Assembly (NCBI GenBank): GCA_944326855.1
Contig: CALVFO010000029.1
Span: forward strand, 1 to 64,000
DNA: 64,000 nucleotides
Reading direction: 5' to 3'
From: an uncultured Alistipes sp.
GTDB lineage: Bacteria; Bacteroidota; Bacteroidia; Bacteroidales; Rikenellaceae
Position numbers and translations under genes: made by a program. The notes under the pieces are model-generated. The model had not been told where the DNA came from and ran no database searches. It saw only the letters and a list, made by a program, of their open reading frames with translations. Positions 1 through 7,496 of this stretch are shown piece after piece (the stretch's first letter is position 1; each line of letters opens with the position of its first letter).

Positions 1-145
1 CTCTTTCCGAACTTTGCCTTTTCATGCGGTAGAACCGCTCATTTACCTCCGAAACAATTTCGTCAAAACACTATCTCCGTGCGTTTTATACGTTATTGCT
101 CCTGTCCTGTTTTTTTAAGGACGCTCCCAATTGGGAACGGCCTTT

Positions 146-177
146 TTTGTCCGATTATGCGTATTTTTGTATTTTTA
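146..177 (+). promoter_or_regulatory. Bacteroidota-type promoter for the GT39 gene
   Basis: TTTG at 146-149, a 20-nt spacer, then TATTTTTA at 170-177 fits the -33/-7 arrangement of Bacteroidota housekeeping promoters. Transcription would begin near 185, which rules out the in-frame TTG at 131 and the ATG at 182 as practical starts and supports ATG at 227. Confidence 0.6.
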
Positions 178-226
178 CGGCATGGTTATCGGGAAGCCCG
201 ACAGCCCGAACAAAAATGATCTGTCT

Positions 227-1915
227 ATGAACGTCCAGCGACTGACCGAACGCTTCAAAACCCCGGAACAACTGCTCTGGTGCGGACTGGGAGTATGGTG
301 GATACTGAACCTGTTACAAGCCGGCTTGTGTGAACTGGCCAACGACGAAGCCTATTACCACATGTTCGCACAGGATCTGGCCTGGGGCTATTTCGACCAC
401 CCGCCCATGACTCCTCTGTTGGTGTGGCTGGGCAGTTTTCTGGGAGGAGAACTGGGCGTCCGTTTCTTTTTCACCCTGCTTCAACCCCTCTACCTGTACG
501 TCCTCTGGCGCATCATCCGTCCCCAAAACGCCAGCGTACGGGATGCCGGATTGTTTCTGTTGATCACCTCGGCCATGCCCATTCTGCAGCTCTACGGATT
601 CATCGCCGTACCCGACGGTCCGCTCATGCTGTTTACGGCCCTTCTGCTGGGATGTTACAAACGGTTCACCGAACGCAATGACTGGCTTTCGGCCCTGGGC
701 ATGGGACTGTGCATGGCAGCACTGGCTTACAGCAAATACCACGGGGCCCTGGTTGTCCTGCTGCTGATCGGTTCGAATATCCGACTGCTGAAAAACCCGA
801 AATTCTATATCGGCGGATTGCTCGCCCTCGTTCTGATTCTGCCCCATCTGTTCTGGCAGTACCAACACGACTGGGTCTCGTTCCGCTATCATCTGATCGG
901 CCGGAACCGGGATTTCGAATGGGGCTTCGTCAGCGAATACATCCTCAACCTGCTGGCCATTTTCAATCCCTTCCTGTTCCCGGTATTCGCCGTTGCCTGG
1001 TGGAAACACAAAGCCGCCAGCCCCGTTCTGCGCGCCATGAGTTGCATCGCCGCCGGGTTCATCCTTTTCTTCCTGGCGTCTACCCTGCGGGGATACGTAC
1101 AACCCCAATGGGAAATCCCCGCCACGTTCGGTATCATCGCCCTGTTGTTCGGCTATACCCGGGAGCGTACCCGACTGCGCCGCTATACGGTTCGCGTGGG
1201 TTGGATCACCCTGGCCCTGATCGTCCTGGTTCGCCTCGAAATGATATTCAATCCGCTGGGTCTGCATTTCGAGGTGTTCGACAACCAAACTTCCTACAAC
1301 CAAATCCATCAAATCGCCCAGGGACGTCCGGTCATATTCGACGGAGGCTATACCCAAGCCGCCAAATACGAATTCTACACCGACGGGAAAGCCTATGCCC
1401 GTCCTACGATCTACTACCGAACCAGTCAATACGAACTCAAGGACAATGATCGGACAATGGCCGGCCATCCGGTTGTGGTGGAAGTGAGCGATTCGGTCCC
1501 CGGAGCCCGGACCCTGCAGCTGGCCAACGGACGGACGTTCACATATCTCATCGACAGCTCATATCGTCCGGTACGCGAAATACTGATTCGTATGGCTCCC
1601 CTGCCGGCCTCTGTCCATCCGGGAGACACGCTACACTTGTCCCTCGAATTGATCAACCCGTATAATTTCGACTATACATTCGGAAAGCAGGGTGCCGATA
1701 TCGGTTTCGTATTTCGACGGACGGGAGAGCCCTCCCGGGTCTTTTCCCTTCCGGACATCGAAGGGGTGTTACCCGCTCAGGGAAGATTGACGCTACACAC
1801 CGATTTCATCGTTCCTGCCATCAAACCAACTGACTATCAGGTCGGATTAACGGTCCGCAACTCTCCGGCCAGCACCTGGTTCAACTCGGAAATCTCGTCG
1901 ATGCGTATCGAATAA
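227..1915 (+). CDS. ArnT-like GT39 membrane glycosyltransferase
   Basis: Predicted polytopic inner-membrane glycosyltransferase of the GT39/PMT_2 (ArnT-like) superfamily, which transfers sugars from polyprenyl-phosphate donors to lipid or protein acceptors on the periplasmic side. The N-terminal half has many hydrophobic helices. The first loop carries an acidic motif (NDEAYYH) followed by YFDHPPM, matching the family's catalytic loop with conserved acidic residues. The C-terminal 200 residues are soluble and beta-rich, presumably periplasmic. About 562 residues from the chosen ATG, a normal family length. The start follows from the upstream promoter. It is followed by a short GtrA protein, also linked to lipid-linked sugar traffic. 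The substrate cannot be told from sequence; a lipid A or O-antigen sugar transferase is possible. Confidence 0.8.
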   Translation: MNVQRLTERFKTPEQLLWCGLGVWWILNLLQAGLCELANDEAYYHMFAQDLAWGYFDHPPMTPLLVWLGSFLGGELGVRFFFTLLQPLYLYVLWRIIRPQNASVRDAGLFLLITSAMPILQLYGFIAVPDGPLMLFTALLLGCYKRFTERNDWLSALGMGLCMAALAYSKYHGALVVLLLIGSNIRLLKNPKFYIGGLLALVLILPHLFWQYQHDWVSFRYHLIGRNRDFEWGFVSEYILNLLAIFNPFLFPVFAVAWWKHKAASPVLRAMSCIAAGFILFFLASTLRGYVQPQWEIPATFGIIALLFGYTRERTRLRRYTVRVGWITLALIVLVRLEMIFNPLGLHFEVFDNQTSYNQIHQIAQGRPVIFDGGYTQAAKYEFYTDGKAYARPTIYYRTSQYELKDNDRTMAGHPVVVEVSDSVPGARTLQLANGRTFTYLIDSSYRPVREILIRMAPLPASVHPGDTLHLSLELINPYNFDYTFGKQGADIGFVFRRTGEPSRVFSLPDIEGVLPAQGRLTLHTDFIVPAIKPTDYQVGLTVRNSPASTWFNSEISSMRIE

Positions 1916-1937
1916 ACTTCCCGATTCGCATGCCTGA

Positions 1938-2002
1938 CCTGCATTTCCGGCCTGTGTTTCCGGCCTGCATTTCCGGTCTGCGTTTCCGGCTTGTGTTCCC
2001 GA
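1938..2002. repeat. 13-bp minisatellite, five copies
   Basis: Five head-to-tail 13-bp units of the form CCTGCATTTCCGG lie just after the GT39 stop codon. Copies at 1938, 1951, 1964, 1977 and 1990 differ at one to four positions. They sit in non-coding DNA and 13 is not a multiple of three, so they are not a coding repeat. Confidence 0.85.
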
Positions 2003-2140
2003 CCTGCCGACAAGAGCCAACCAGTACGGCCCCCTATATACCCATTGGCAAAGAATATCCTCTTTCTCTTTCCCGAGCGAGGCTCATGGATTCTGCCACT
2101 CCCCAACCGTTTTCCTTCCACAGAAAAGATCCGGCCGCTG

Positions 2141-2172
2141 TTTGGACGGAGAAGGCAATTTGACTATTTTTA
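2141..2172 (+). promoter_or_regulatory. Promoter for the GtrA gene
   Basis: TTTG at 2141-2144, a 20-nt spacer and TATTTTTA at 2165-2172 repeat the arrangement seen before the GT39 gene. A start of transcription near 2180 fits the ATG at 2192 and excludes a longer reading frame that begins upstream at 1991. Confidence 0.65.
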
Positions 2173-2191
2173 CGCCATCAACCATTCCGTT

Positions 2192-2566
2192 ATGATCGCT
2201 CAATTCATCAAATTCTGCGTCGTAGGCGGCAGCGGGGTCGTGGTCGATTTTTCGATCACCTACCTGCTGAAAGAGAAACTGCGCCTGAACAAATACATCG
2301 CCAACTCCACGGGTTTTATCTGTGCAGCCACGACCAACTGGTTACTGAACCGTATCTGGACGTTCCAGAGCCACGATCCTCAGATTTCCCGCCAATACTT
2401 GCTTTTTCTGGCCATTTCACTCATCGGATTGGGAATCAACAACGGAATCATCTACCTGCTCGCCGATCGAGGCAAACTCAATTTCTACCTGTCGAAACTG
2501 CTGGCCATCGGCGTAGTGACGATCTGGAACTTTTTAATGAACTTTTTCTTTACCTTCAACGCCTGA
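2192..2566 (+). CDS. GtrA family membrane protein
   Basis: A 124-residue protein with about four transmembrane helices. It opens IAQFIKFCVVGGSGVVVDF, the usual GtrA-family opening (KFxxVGxxxxxxD), and ends with NFLMNFFFTF, matching the family's C-terminal pattern. GtrA-like proteins are thought to help move lipid-linked sugars across the inner membrane or to work alongside membrane glycosyltransferases. Its own promoter lies 20-50 nt upstream. The GT39 enzyme directly upstream makes a role in the same envelope glycosylation route plausible, but that is inference. Its length is normal for the family. Confidence 0.85.
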   Translation: MIAQFIKFCVVGGSGVVVDFSITYLLKEKLRLNKYIANSTGFICAATTNWLLNRIWTFQSHDPQISRQYLLFLAISLIGLGINNGIIYLLADRGKLNFYLSKLLAIGVVTIWNFLMNFFFTFNA

Positions 2567-2622
2567 TCATTCCGGCCGTTTCTCTGATTTTTCTCGAACC
2601 GCCCCGGTTTATTTTTCTCCGT

Positions 2623-2658
2623 AAAAAAACGTCGTTCTCTGAATGCCAGACAACGACG
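2623..2658 (-). terminator. Intrinsic terminator of glgB
   Basis: On the minus strand a CGTCGTT / AACGACG stem is followed by seven T residues (A7 at 2623-2629 on the plus strand). It lies just past the glgB stop codon. Confidence 0.75.
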
Positions 2659-2692
2659 AGATCAATATGCGCTAACTTTCCCCCCGGCTTTT

Positions 2693-4723
2693 CTAACGGG
2701 CCAGCCGCCTCAAGACCAAAGCCGACCTGCACACATTATAAACTTTCAAACTGTGCCGGACCACCCCGTCACCATCCTGGTGTGCATACGTAAACGCGGG
2801 TTCATGCAGGTCCACCCGACCGTATCCGCCGAAACGTTTCTCGTCTGTCGAAAGCACAATCCGATAACGGCCCGGACGCAATACCGGGAGGATATAATCC
2901 GGAATACTGCGGTTCGGATGCCAATTAAAGATAAAAACCAGATCGCCGTGACAGAACACCACCGTTTGGTTATCGGTGTCCATATTGAGGTTGTAGGCAA
3001 ACCCACTGCTCAGCACACCGTAACGCCGTACCAGCGAAATCATCGCCCGATCAAAGGCGCCTAAATAGCTGTACCGCAAAAAGCCGTTGGTCGCAAGGCT
3101 CCACTGCCGACGGGCATGGGCGTAACTCCAACCGTTCCCCTCGCGCGGAAAATCGATCCATTCGGGATGTCCGAACTCATTGCCCATGAAATTGAGATAA
3201 GCCTCCCCGGCCAACGAAATCGTAAACAGCCGGATCATCTTATGCAGGGCCATACCCCGGTCGATGATCAGGTTCTCGGCCGCCCGGTTCATGTCGGTAT
3301 ACATCTGTTTGTCCATCAAACGAAAGGCGATCGTCTTATCTCCTACCAGCGCCTGGTCGTGAGACTCGCAATAAGCCACGGTTTTGACATTCCCCAGACG
3401 ATTGGTCATCATGTGCCACATCTCCCAGATATTCCACTGTTCGTCCGGCACCTCCTTGAGCAGTTTGATCCAAAAGTCGGGTACGGCCATTCCCAACCGA
3501 TAGTCGAACCCCACACCCCCATCCTCGATCGGAATGCACATGCCGGGCATGCCGCTGACATCTTCGGCGATGGTCACCGCATGCGGTCGGAAATCATGCA
3601 CCAACCGATTGGCCAGGGTCAGATAGGTCAGAGCATCGTCATTGATATCCGTAAAATATTTGCTCCGATCGTCAAACTCGGTGTACCCATGGTGACGATA
3701 GATCATCGAAGTCACCCCATCGAAACGGAATCCGTCAAAATGGAACTCGTCCAACCAATATTTGACATTCGACAACAGAAAATGCTGTACCCCATCCTTC
3801 CCATAATCGAACAGTTTGGAATCCCAATAAGGTTGATTGCCTGCATCACCCGGCGGAGAATACAGATCGGTGCCATCCAGTTCGTTGAGCCCTTCGTTGA
3901 TATTCTTGACGTAATGGGCCTGCACCAGATCCATCACCACCGCCAGTCCCATCGAATGAGCTTTCCGGATGAGGGCTTTCAGGTCTTCGGGCGTCCCGAA
4001 ACGGGATGAAGGCGCGAAAAAGTTGCTGACATGATACCCGAAACTGCCGTAATAGGGGTGTTCGGCTACGGCCATCAGTTGCACGGTATTGTAACCGGCC
4101 CGTTTGATCCGGGGCAGAATATGACGCGTAAATTCACGATACGTCCCTACCCCTTCTTTTTCCTGGGCCATGCCCACATGGCATTCGTAGATCAGCAGAC
4201 TCCCCAGCGAGGCGATATCGAAATCATCCCCGCTCCAATCGAACGGTTCGGACGGAGCCCAAAGCTGGCCCGCAAAATCTTTGGTCCGTTCATCCTGAAC
4301 GACCCGCCGGATATAAGCCGGGATCCGTTCCAGAAAACCGTTCTGTCCGTGGACCAACATCTTGACCCGCGAGGCGTGAACCAAACCGGGGAAACGCTCC
4401 TGCGACAAGAAAATCGACCACACGCCATCCGGACCCTTACTCAAAGGCAGAGACGTACGCTGCCAATCGTTGAAATCTCCGAACAGATACACGTCCTGAG
4501 CCGCCGGCAACCACTCCCGAAACCACCATCCTTTTTGTACGGGATCGTATTGGAAGCCGAAATAGAGATAACCGTTGGCATAATCGACGATACATCCGGC
4601 CGAACGTTCAATGTCAGCCAGCTTTGCCCGATAACGATCATAGCGCCCCTGCATCTGATCGACCACCGGCAACAACCAATCGTCCTGCTCCACAATGGGC
4701 AACAACTTTCTATCCTCGCTCAT
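2693..4723 (-). CDS. glgB: 1,4-alpha-glucan branching enzyme, eukaryote-type GH13_8
   Basis: Creates alpha-1,6 branches in glycogen. Order: an N-terminal region and CBM48-like domain (roughly residues 30-170), a GH13 TIM barrel, and a C-terminal all-beta domain. Visible GH13 motifs include GFRFDGVTSM with the nucleophile D335, TIAEDVSG with acid/base E387, and ESHDQALVGD with the transition-state aspartate region. The YHVSNFFAPSSRFGTPEDLK segment is characteristic of the eukaryotic GH13_8 branching enzymes, which Bacteroidota also carry, rather than the E. coli GlgB type. Length from the chosen ATG is 676 residues. Two upstream in-frame ATGs are possible (4765, 4798), but the promoter at 4768-4799 places transcription start near 4761, and AGGA precedes the 4723 ATG, so 4723 is chosen. 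Confidence 0.88.
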   Translation of the reverse strand: MSEDRKLLPIVEQDDWLLPVVDQMQGRYDRYRAKLADIERSAGCIVDYANGYLYFGFQYDPVQKGWWFREWLPAAQDVYLFGDFNDWQRTSLPLSKGPDGVWSIFLSQERFPGLVHASRVKMLVHGQNGFLERIPAYIRRVVQDERTKDFAGQLWAPSEPFDWSGDDFDIASLGSLLIYECHVGMAQEKEGVGTYREFTRHILPRIKRAGYNTVQLMAVAEHPYYGSFGYHVSNFFAPSSRFGTPEDLKALIRKAHSMGLAVVMDLVQAHYVKNINEGLNELDGTDLYSPPGDAGNQPYWDSKLFDYGKDGVQHFLLSNVKYWLDEFHFDGFRFDGVTSMIYRHHGYTEFDDRSKYFTDINDDALTYLTLANRLVHDFRPHAVTIAEDVSGMPGMCIPIEDGGVGFDYRLGMAVPDFWIKLLKEVPDEQWNIWEMWHMMTNRLGNVKTVAYCESHDQALVGDKTIAFRLMDKQMYTDMNRAAENLIIDRGMALHKMIRLFTISLAGEAYLNFMGNEFGHPEWIDFPREGNGWSYAHARRQWSLATNGFLRYSYLGAFDRAMISLVRRYGVLSSGFAYNLNMDTDNQTVVFCHGDLVFIFNWHPNRSIPDYILPVLRPGRYRIVLSTDEKRFGGYGRVDLHEPAFTYAHQDGDGVVRHSLKVYNVCRSALVLRRLAR

Positions 4724-4767
4724 AGACACTTGATTCCTACCCGCCAAACCGGGAGATTTTTTCATTA

Positions 4768-4799
4768 TAAATGTACGGTTTATTTCTTTCCCATCCAAA
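4768..4799 (-). promoter_or_regulatory. glgB promoter, overlapping a divergent promoter
   Basis: Reading the minus strand, TTTG (4799-4796), 20 nt, then TACATTTA (4775-4768). It faces away from, and interlocks with, the plus-strand promoter at 4783-4813. Confidence 0.6.
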
Positions 4800-4813
4800 A
4801 ATGGTTATCTTTG
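4783..4813 (+). promoter_or_regulatory. POT transporter promoter
   Basis: TTTC at 4783-4786, a 19-nt spacer and a consensus TATCTTTG at 4806-4813. Transcription near 4820 gives a leader of about 115 nt before the ATG at 4936, and excludes the in-frame ATG at 4771. Confidence 0.7.
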
Positions 4814-4935
4814 TGGGGCAAAAATTTACGAGGTCGCTCCGTATCGTTCCTTCGGAAAATTCCGGGTCACGACCCGATCTTCATGACGAAAACGGATACC
4901 CGAACTTTAATAATAACCTAAACTACAAAAACCAC

Positions 4936-6618
4936 ATGTTCAAAGGACAACCCAAAGGGCTTTTCGTATTGTCCCTGGCTAATATGGGTGAACGCTTCGG
5001 CTATTATACCATGTTGGCCATTTTCGTACTGTACATGCAGGCCAAATTCGGTTTCGGAGCCGAAATGGCCAGTACCATTTTCGGATCTTTTCTGGCGGCC
5101 GTCTATTTCCTGCCGCTTTTCGGCGGACTGCTGGCCGATAAAGTGTTGGGATATGGCAAAACCATCGCTTTAGGGATCGTCATCATGTTCTTCGGTTACC
5201 TGCTGCTGGCCATTCCCAGCGGAACAGGCACCGCAGCCATCGTCACCATGTGTGCCTCGCTGTTGCTGATCGCCATGGGAACCGGTTGTTTCAAAGGCAA
5301 CCTGCAAGCCCTGGTCGGCAACCTGTACGACGACCCGAAATACAGCGCCAAACGCGACTTGGCATTCAGCATCTTCTACATGTGTATCAACATCGGGGCC
5401 TTCTTTGCTCCCTCGGCCGCCGAAGGGGTTTCCAACTACTTCCTGGCCAAGGACGGCTTCACCTACAACGCCGAAATTCCCGCTTTGACCCACCGTCTGG
5501 CCGACGGCACCATCAGCCAGGAAGGGCTCAAAACCTTCGCCGACCTGGCAGCCCAACAAGGTCATCCGGGCGCGGATCTGGCCACCTTCGGACAACAATA
5601 CATCGACTCGCTGAGCACCTCGTACAACTACGGATTCGGGGTAGCCTGCCTGTCCCTGATCGTTTCGATGATCATATTCCTGGCTTTCCGCCGTCTGTAT
5701 AAATCCGCCGACAAAACCGAAAAACAAAAAGCCAGCGAAAACGGACAATCCGCCGTTACGGAACTCACCCCGCAACAAACCAAAGACCGACTGGTGGCTC
5801 TGGGCCTGGTCTTCGCCGTGGTGATTTTCTTCTGGATGGCCTTCCACCAGAACGGCTTGACGATGACCTGGTTCGCCCGCGACTATACGGTAAAATCCGT
5901 GACCGGATTCGATCGGTTCGGGTTCTCCCTGTTGACTCTGCTGCCGTTCGCCGTCGCCTTCTACGGTATTCTGAACCTGTTCCAATCCACAACCTCCCGC
6001 GGAAAATTAATGGCGGCCATCGTAGCCGTCGTCGGGCTGATTCTCTCTTACGTCGCCTATGCCTCTTTCCCGGCCGAAATGTCGATCACCCCGCAAATCT
6101 TCCAGCAATTCAATGCCTACTTCATCGTACTGTTGACGCCGGTGACCGTAGCATTCTTCGGTTGGCTGGCCAAACGGGGTAAAGAGCCGCTGGCTCCGCG
6201 CAAGATTGGTATCGGGATGATCGTTGCCGCCCTCGGGTTCGTGGTACTGGCCCTGGGGTCACTGGGACTGCCCTCCCCGGCTTCATTAGCCTCGACCGGT
6301 GGCGTCAGCCCCACGCTGGTATCTCCCAACTGGTTGGTCGGCACCTATTTCGTACTGACCATCGCCGAATTGTTCCTCTCCCCGATGGGTATTTCCTTCG
6401 TTTCGAAAGTGGCTCCTCCCAAATACAAAGGGCTGGCTCAAGGTGGATGGTTGGCCGCTACCGCCATCGGGAACTACCTGGTGGCCGTGATCGGATACCT
6501 GTGGCTGAAAATGGACCTGTGGATGTTGTGGGGCATTCTGGTAGCCTGCTGCCTGGTGTCGGCCGCCTTCCTCTTCTCGATGATGAAACGCCTCGAAAAA
6601 ACCACCTCGGAAGCTTAA
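4936..6618 (+). CDS. POT/PTR2-family proton-coupled oligopeptide transporter
   Basis: Inner-membrane major-facilitator protein importing di- and tripeptides with protons. It starts MFKGQPKGLF and reaches NMGERFGYY within 30 residues, the region of the POT ExxER(F)xYY proton-coupling motif, here with Asn in place of the first Glu. A PTR2 signature (FYMCINIGAFFAP) follows near residue 155. Length 560 residues fits a 14-helix bacterial POT. The long loop around residues 170-220, which looks soluble, is a common insertion in Bacteroidota members. Monocistronic, with its own promoter and a strong terminator at 6638. The peptide preference cannot be read. The window also encodes a secreted S46 dipeptidyl-peptidase and a PepD-type dipeptidase, consistent with peptide use. 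Confidence 0.9.
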   Translation: MFKGQPKGLFVLSLANMGERFGYYTMLAIFVLYMQAKFGFGAEMASTIFGSFLAAVYFLPLFGGLLADKVLGYGKTIALGIVIMFFGYLLLAIPSGTGTAAIVTMCASLLLIAMGTGCFKGNLQALVGNLYDDPKYSAKRDLAFSIFYMCINIGAFFAPSAAEGVSNYFLAKDGFTYNAEIPALTHRLADGTISQEGLKTFADLAAQQGHPGADLATFGQQYIDSLSTSYNYGFGVACLSLIVSMIIFLAFRRLYKSADKTEKQKASENGQSAVTELTPQQTKDRLVALGLVFAVVIFFWMAFHQNGLTMTWFARDYTVKSVTGFDRFGFSLLTLLPFAVAFYGILNLFQSTTSRGKLMAAIVAVVGLILSYVAYASFPAEMSITPQIFQQFNAYFIVLLTPVTVAFFGWLAKRGKEPLAPRKIGIGMIVAALGFVVLALGSLGLPSPASLASTGGVSPTLVSPNWLVGTYFVLTIAELFLSPMGISFVSKVAPPKYKGLAQGGWLAATAIGNYLVAVIGYLWLKMDLWMLWGILVACCLVSAAFLFSMMKRLEKTTSEA

Positions 6619-6637
6619 ACACCTTCCACCCTCATAG

Positions 6638-6671
6638 AAAAGGTTGCGGCCGGTCGGCCGCAACCTTTTTT
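6638..6671 (+). terminator. Intrinsic terminator after the POT gene
   Basis: A 13-15 bp GC-rich stem (AAAAGGTTGCGGCCG arm at 6638-6652, complementary arm 6655-6669) ends in a run of six T. Confidence 0.9.
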
Positions 6672-6684
6672 CATGAAAAATCAC

Positions 6685-6692
6685 TACCTTTG
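6685..6692 (+). promoter_or_regulatory. -7 box before the MBL-radical SAM-SDR run
   Basis: TACCTTTG matches TAnnTTTG and lies 20 nt before the ATG at 6713. I do not see a convincing -33 box at the right distance, because that stretch is occupied by the preceding terminator. Confidence 0.45.
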
Positions 6693-6712
6693 GTCTGATA
6701 AACCTTGAGCAC

Positions 6713-7483
6713 ATGACCAAACTCACGTTTCTGGGCACCGGCACCTCGCAAGGCGTACCGGTCATCTCCTGCGGATGCTGGGTCTGCACCTCGGCCGACA
6801 GCCGCGACAAACGGCTGCGCACGTCGGCCCTGATCGAAATCGACAACCTGACACTGGTGATCGATGCAGGTCCCGATTTCCGGCAACAGATGTTGCGTGA
6901 AAACGTCAAACATATCGACGCCATCCTGCTCACCCACGAGCACAAAGACCATACCGGAGGGTTGGACGATGTCCGGGCTTTCAATTACACCTCGGGCAAA
7001 CCGGTCGCCATCTACGCCGAAGAACGGGTCCAGCGAGCCATCAAAAAGGATTTCGACTACGCTTTCGCCCCCAATCCCTATCCCGGAGTGCCGGAAATCG
7101 ACCTGCATACGATCGATGAACATCCGTTCCAGATCCAGGGCGTAGAAATCGTCCCGGTGCGAGGGACCCATTACAAGTTACCCATTCTGGGTTTCCGGAT
7201 CGGGAATCTGGCCTACCTGACCGACTTCAACCACATCTCTCCCGAAGAGATCGAAAAAATCAAAGGCGTGGACATTCTGGTGGTCAACGCTCTGCGCAAG
7301 GAGCAGCATCTCTCTCATTTCACCCTGAGCGAAGCCCTGCACCTGAGTTATCTGGTCTCTCCCCGACTGACCTACCTGACCCATATCTCCCACCAGATGG
7401 GACGTCAGGCCCAGGAAGAACCGGCCCTGCCCGAAAACTGTTATATGGCCTACGACGGGCTGAAAATCGAAACCCGCGACTAA
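6713..7483 (+). CDS. PhnP-like metallo-beta-lactamase-fold hydrolase
   Basis: A 256-residue metallo-beta-lactamase-fold enzyme of the PhnP/cyclic phosphodiesterase branch. It opens KLTFLGTGTSQGVPVISCGC, followed by CTSAD, the usual PhnP-type Cys-rich start. The metal-binding HEHKDHTGG motif is near residue 75. Further ligands are provided by RGTHYKLP, YLTDFN and the late YLTHISHQMG. In E. coli PhnP hydrolyses cyclic ribose phosphodiesters, but homologues like this one occur widely without phosphonate genes, and none are present here, so the substrate is unknown. It ends 13 nt before the radical SAM gene, implying co-transcription. Confidence 0.85.
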   Translation: MTKLTFLGTGTSQGVPVISCGCWVCTSADSRDKRLRTSALIEIDNLTLVIDAGPDFRQQMLRENVKHIDAILLTHEHKDHTGGLDDVRAFNYTSGKPVAIYAEERVQRAIKKDFDYAFAPNPYPGVPEIDLHTIDEHPFQIQGVEIVPVRGTHYKLPILGFRIGNLAYLTDFNHISPEEIEKIKGVDILVVNALRKEQHLSHFTLSEALHLSYLVSPRLTYLTHISHQMGRQAQEEPALPENCYMAYDGLKIETRD

Positions 7484-7496
7484 TTCTTCCGCTCCG

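Noticed and set aside
1..130. Gene or RNA at the left edge of the window
   Set aside because: No open frame, RNA fold or promoter pair was recognised before the GT39 promoter.
1938..2002. Tandem 13-bp units as a CRISPR array
   Set aside because: Units are directly adjacent with no spacers, too short for CRISPR repeats, and no cas gene is present.
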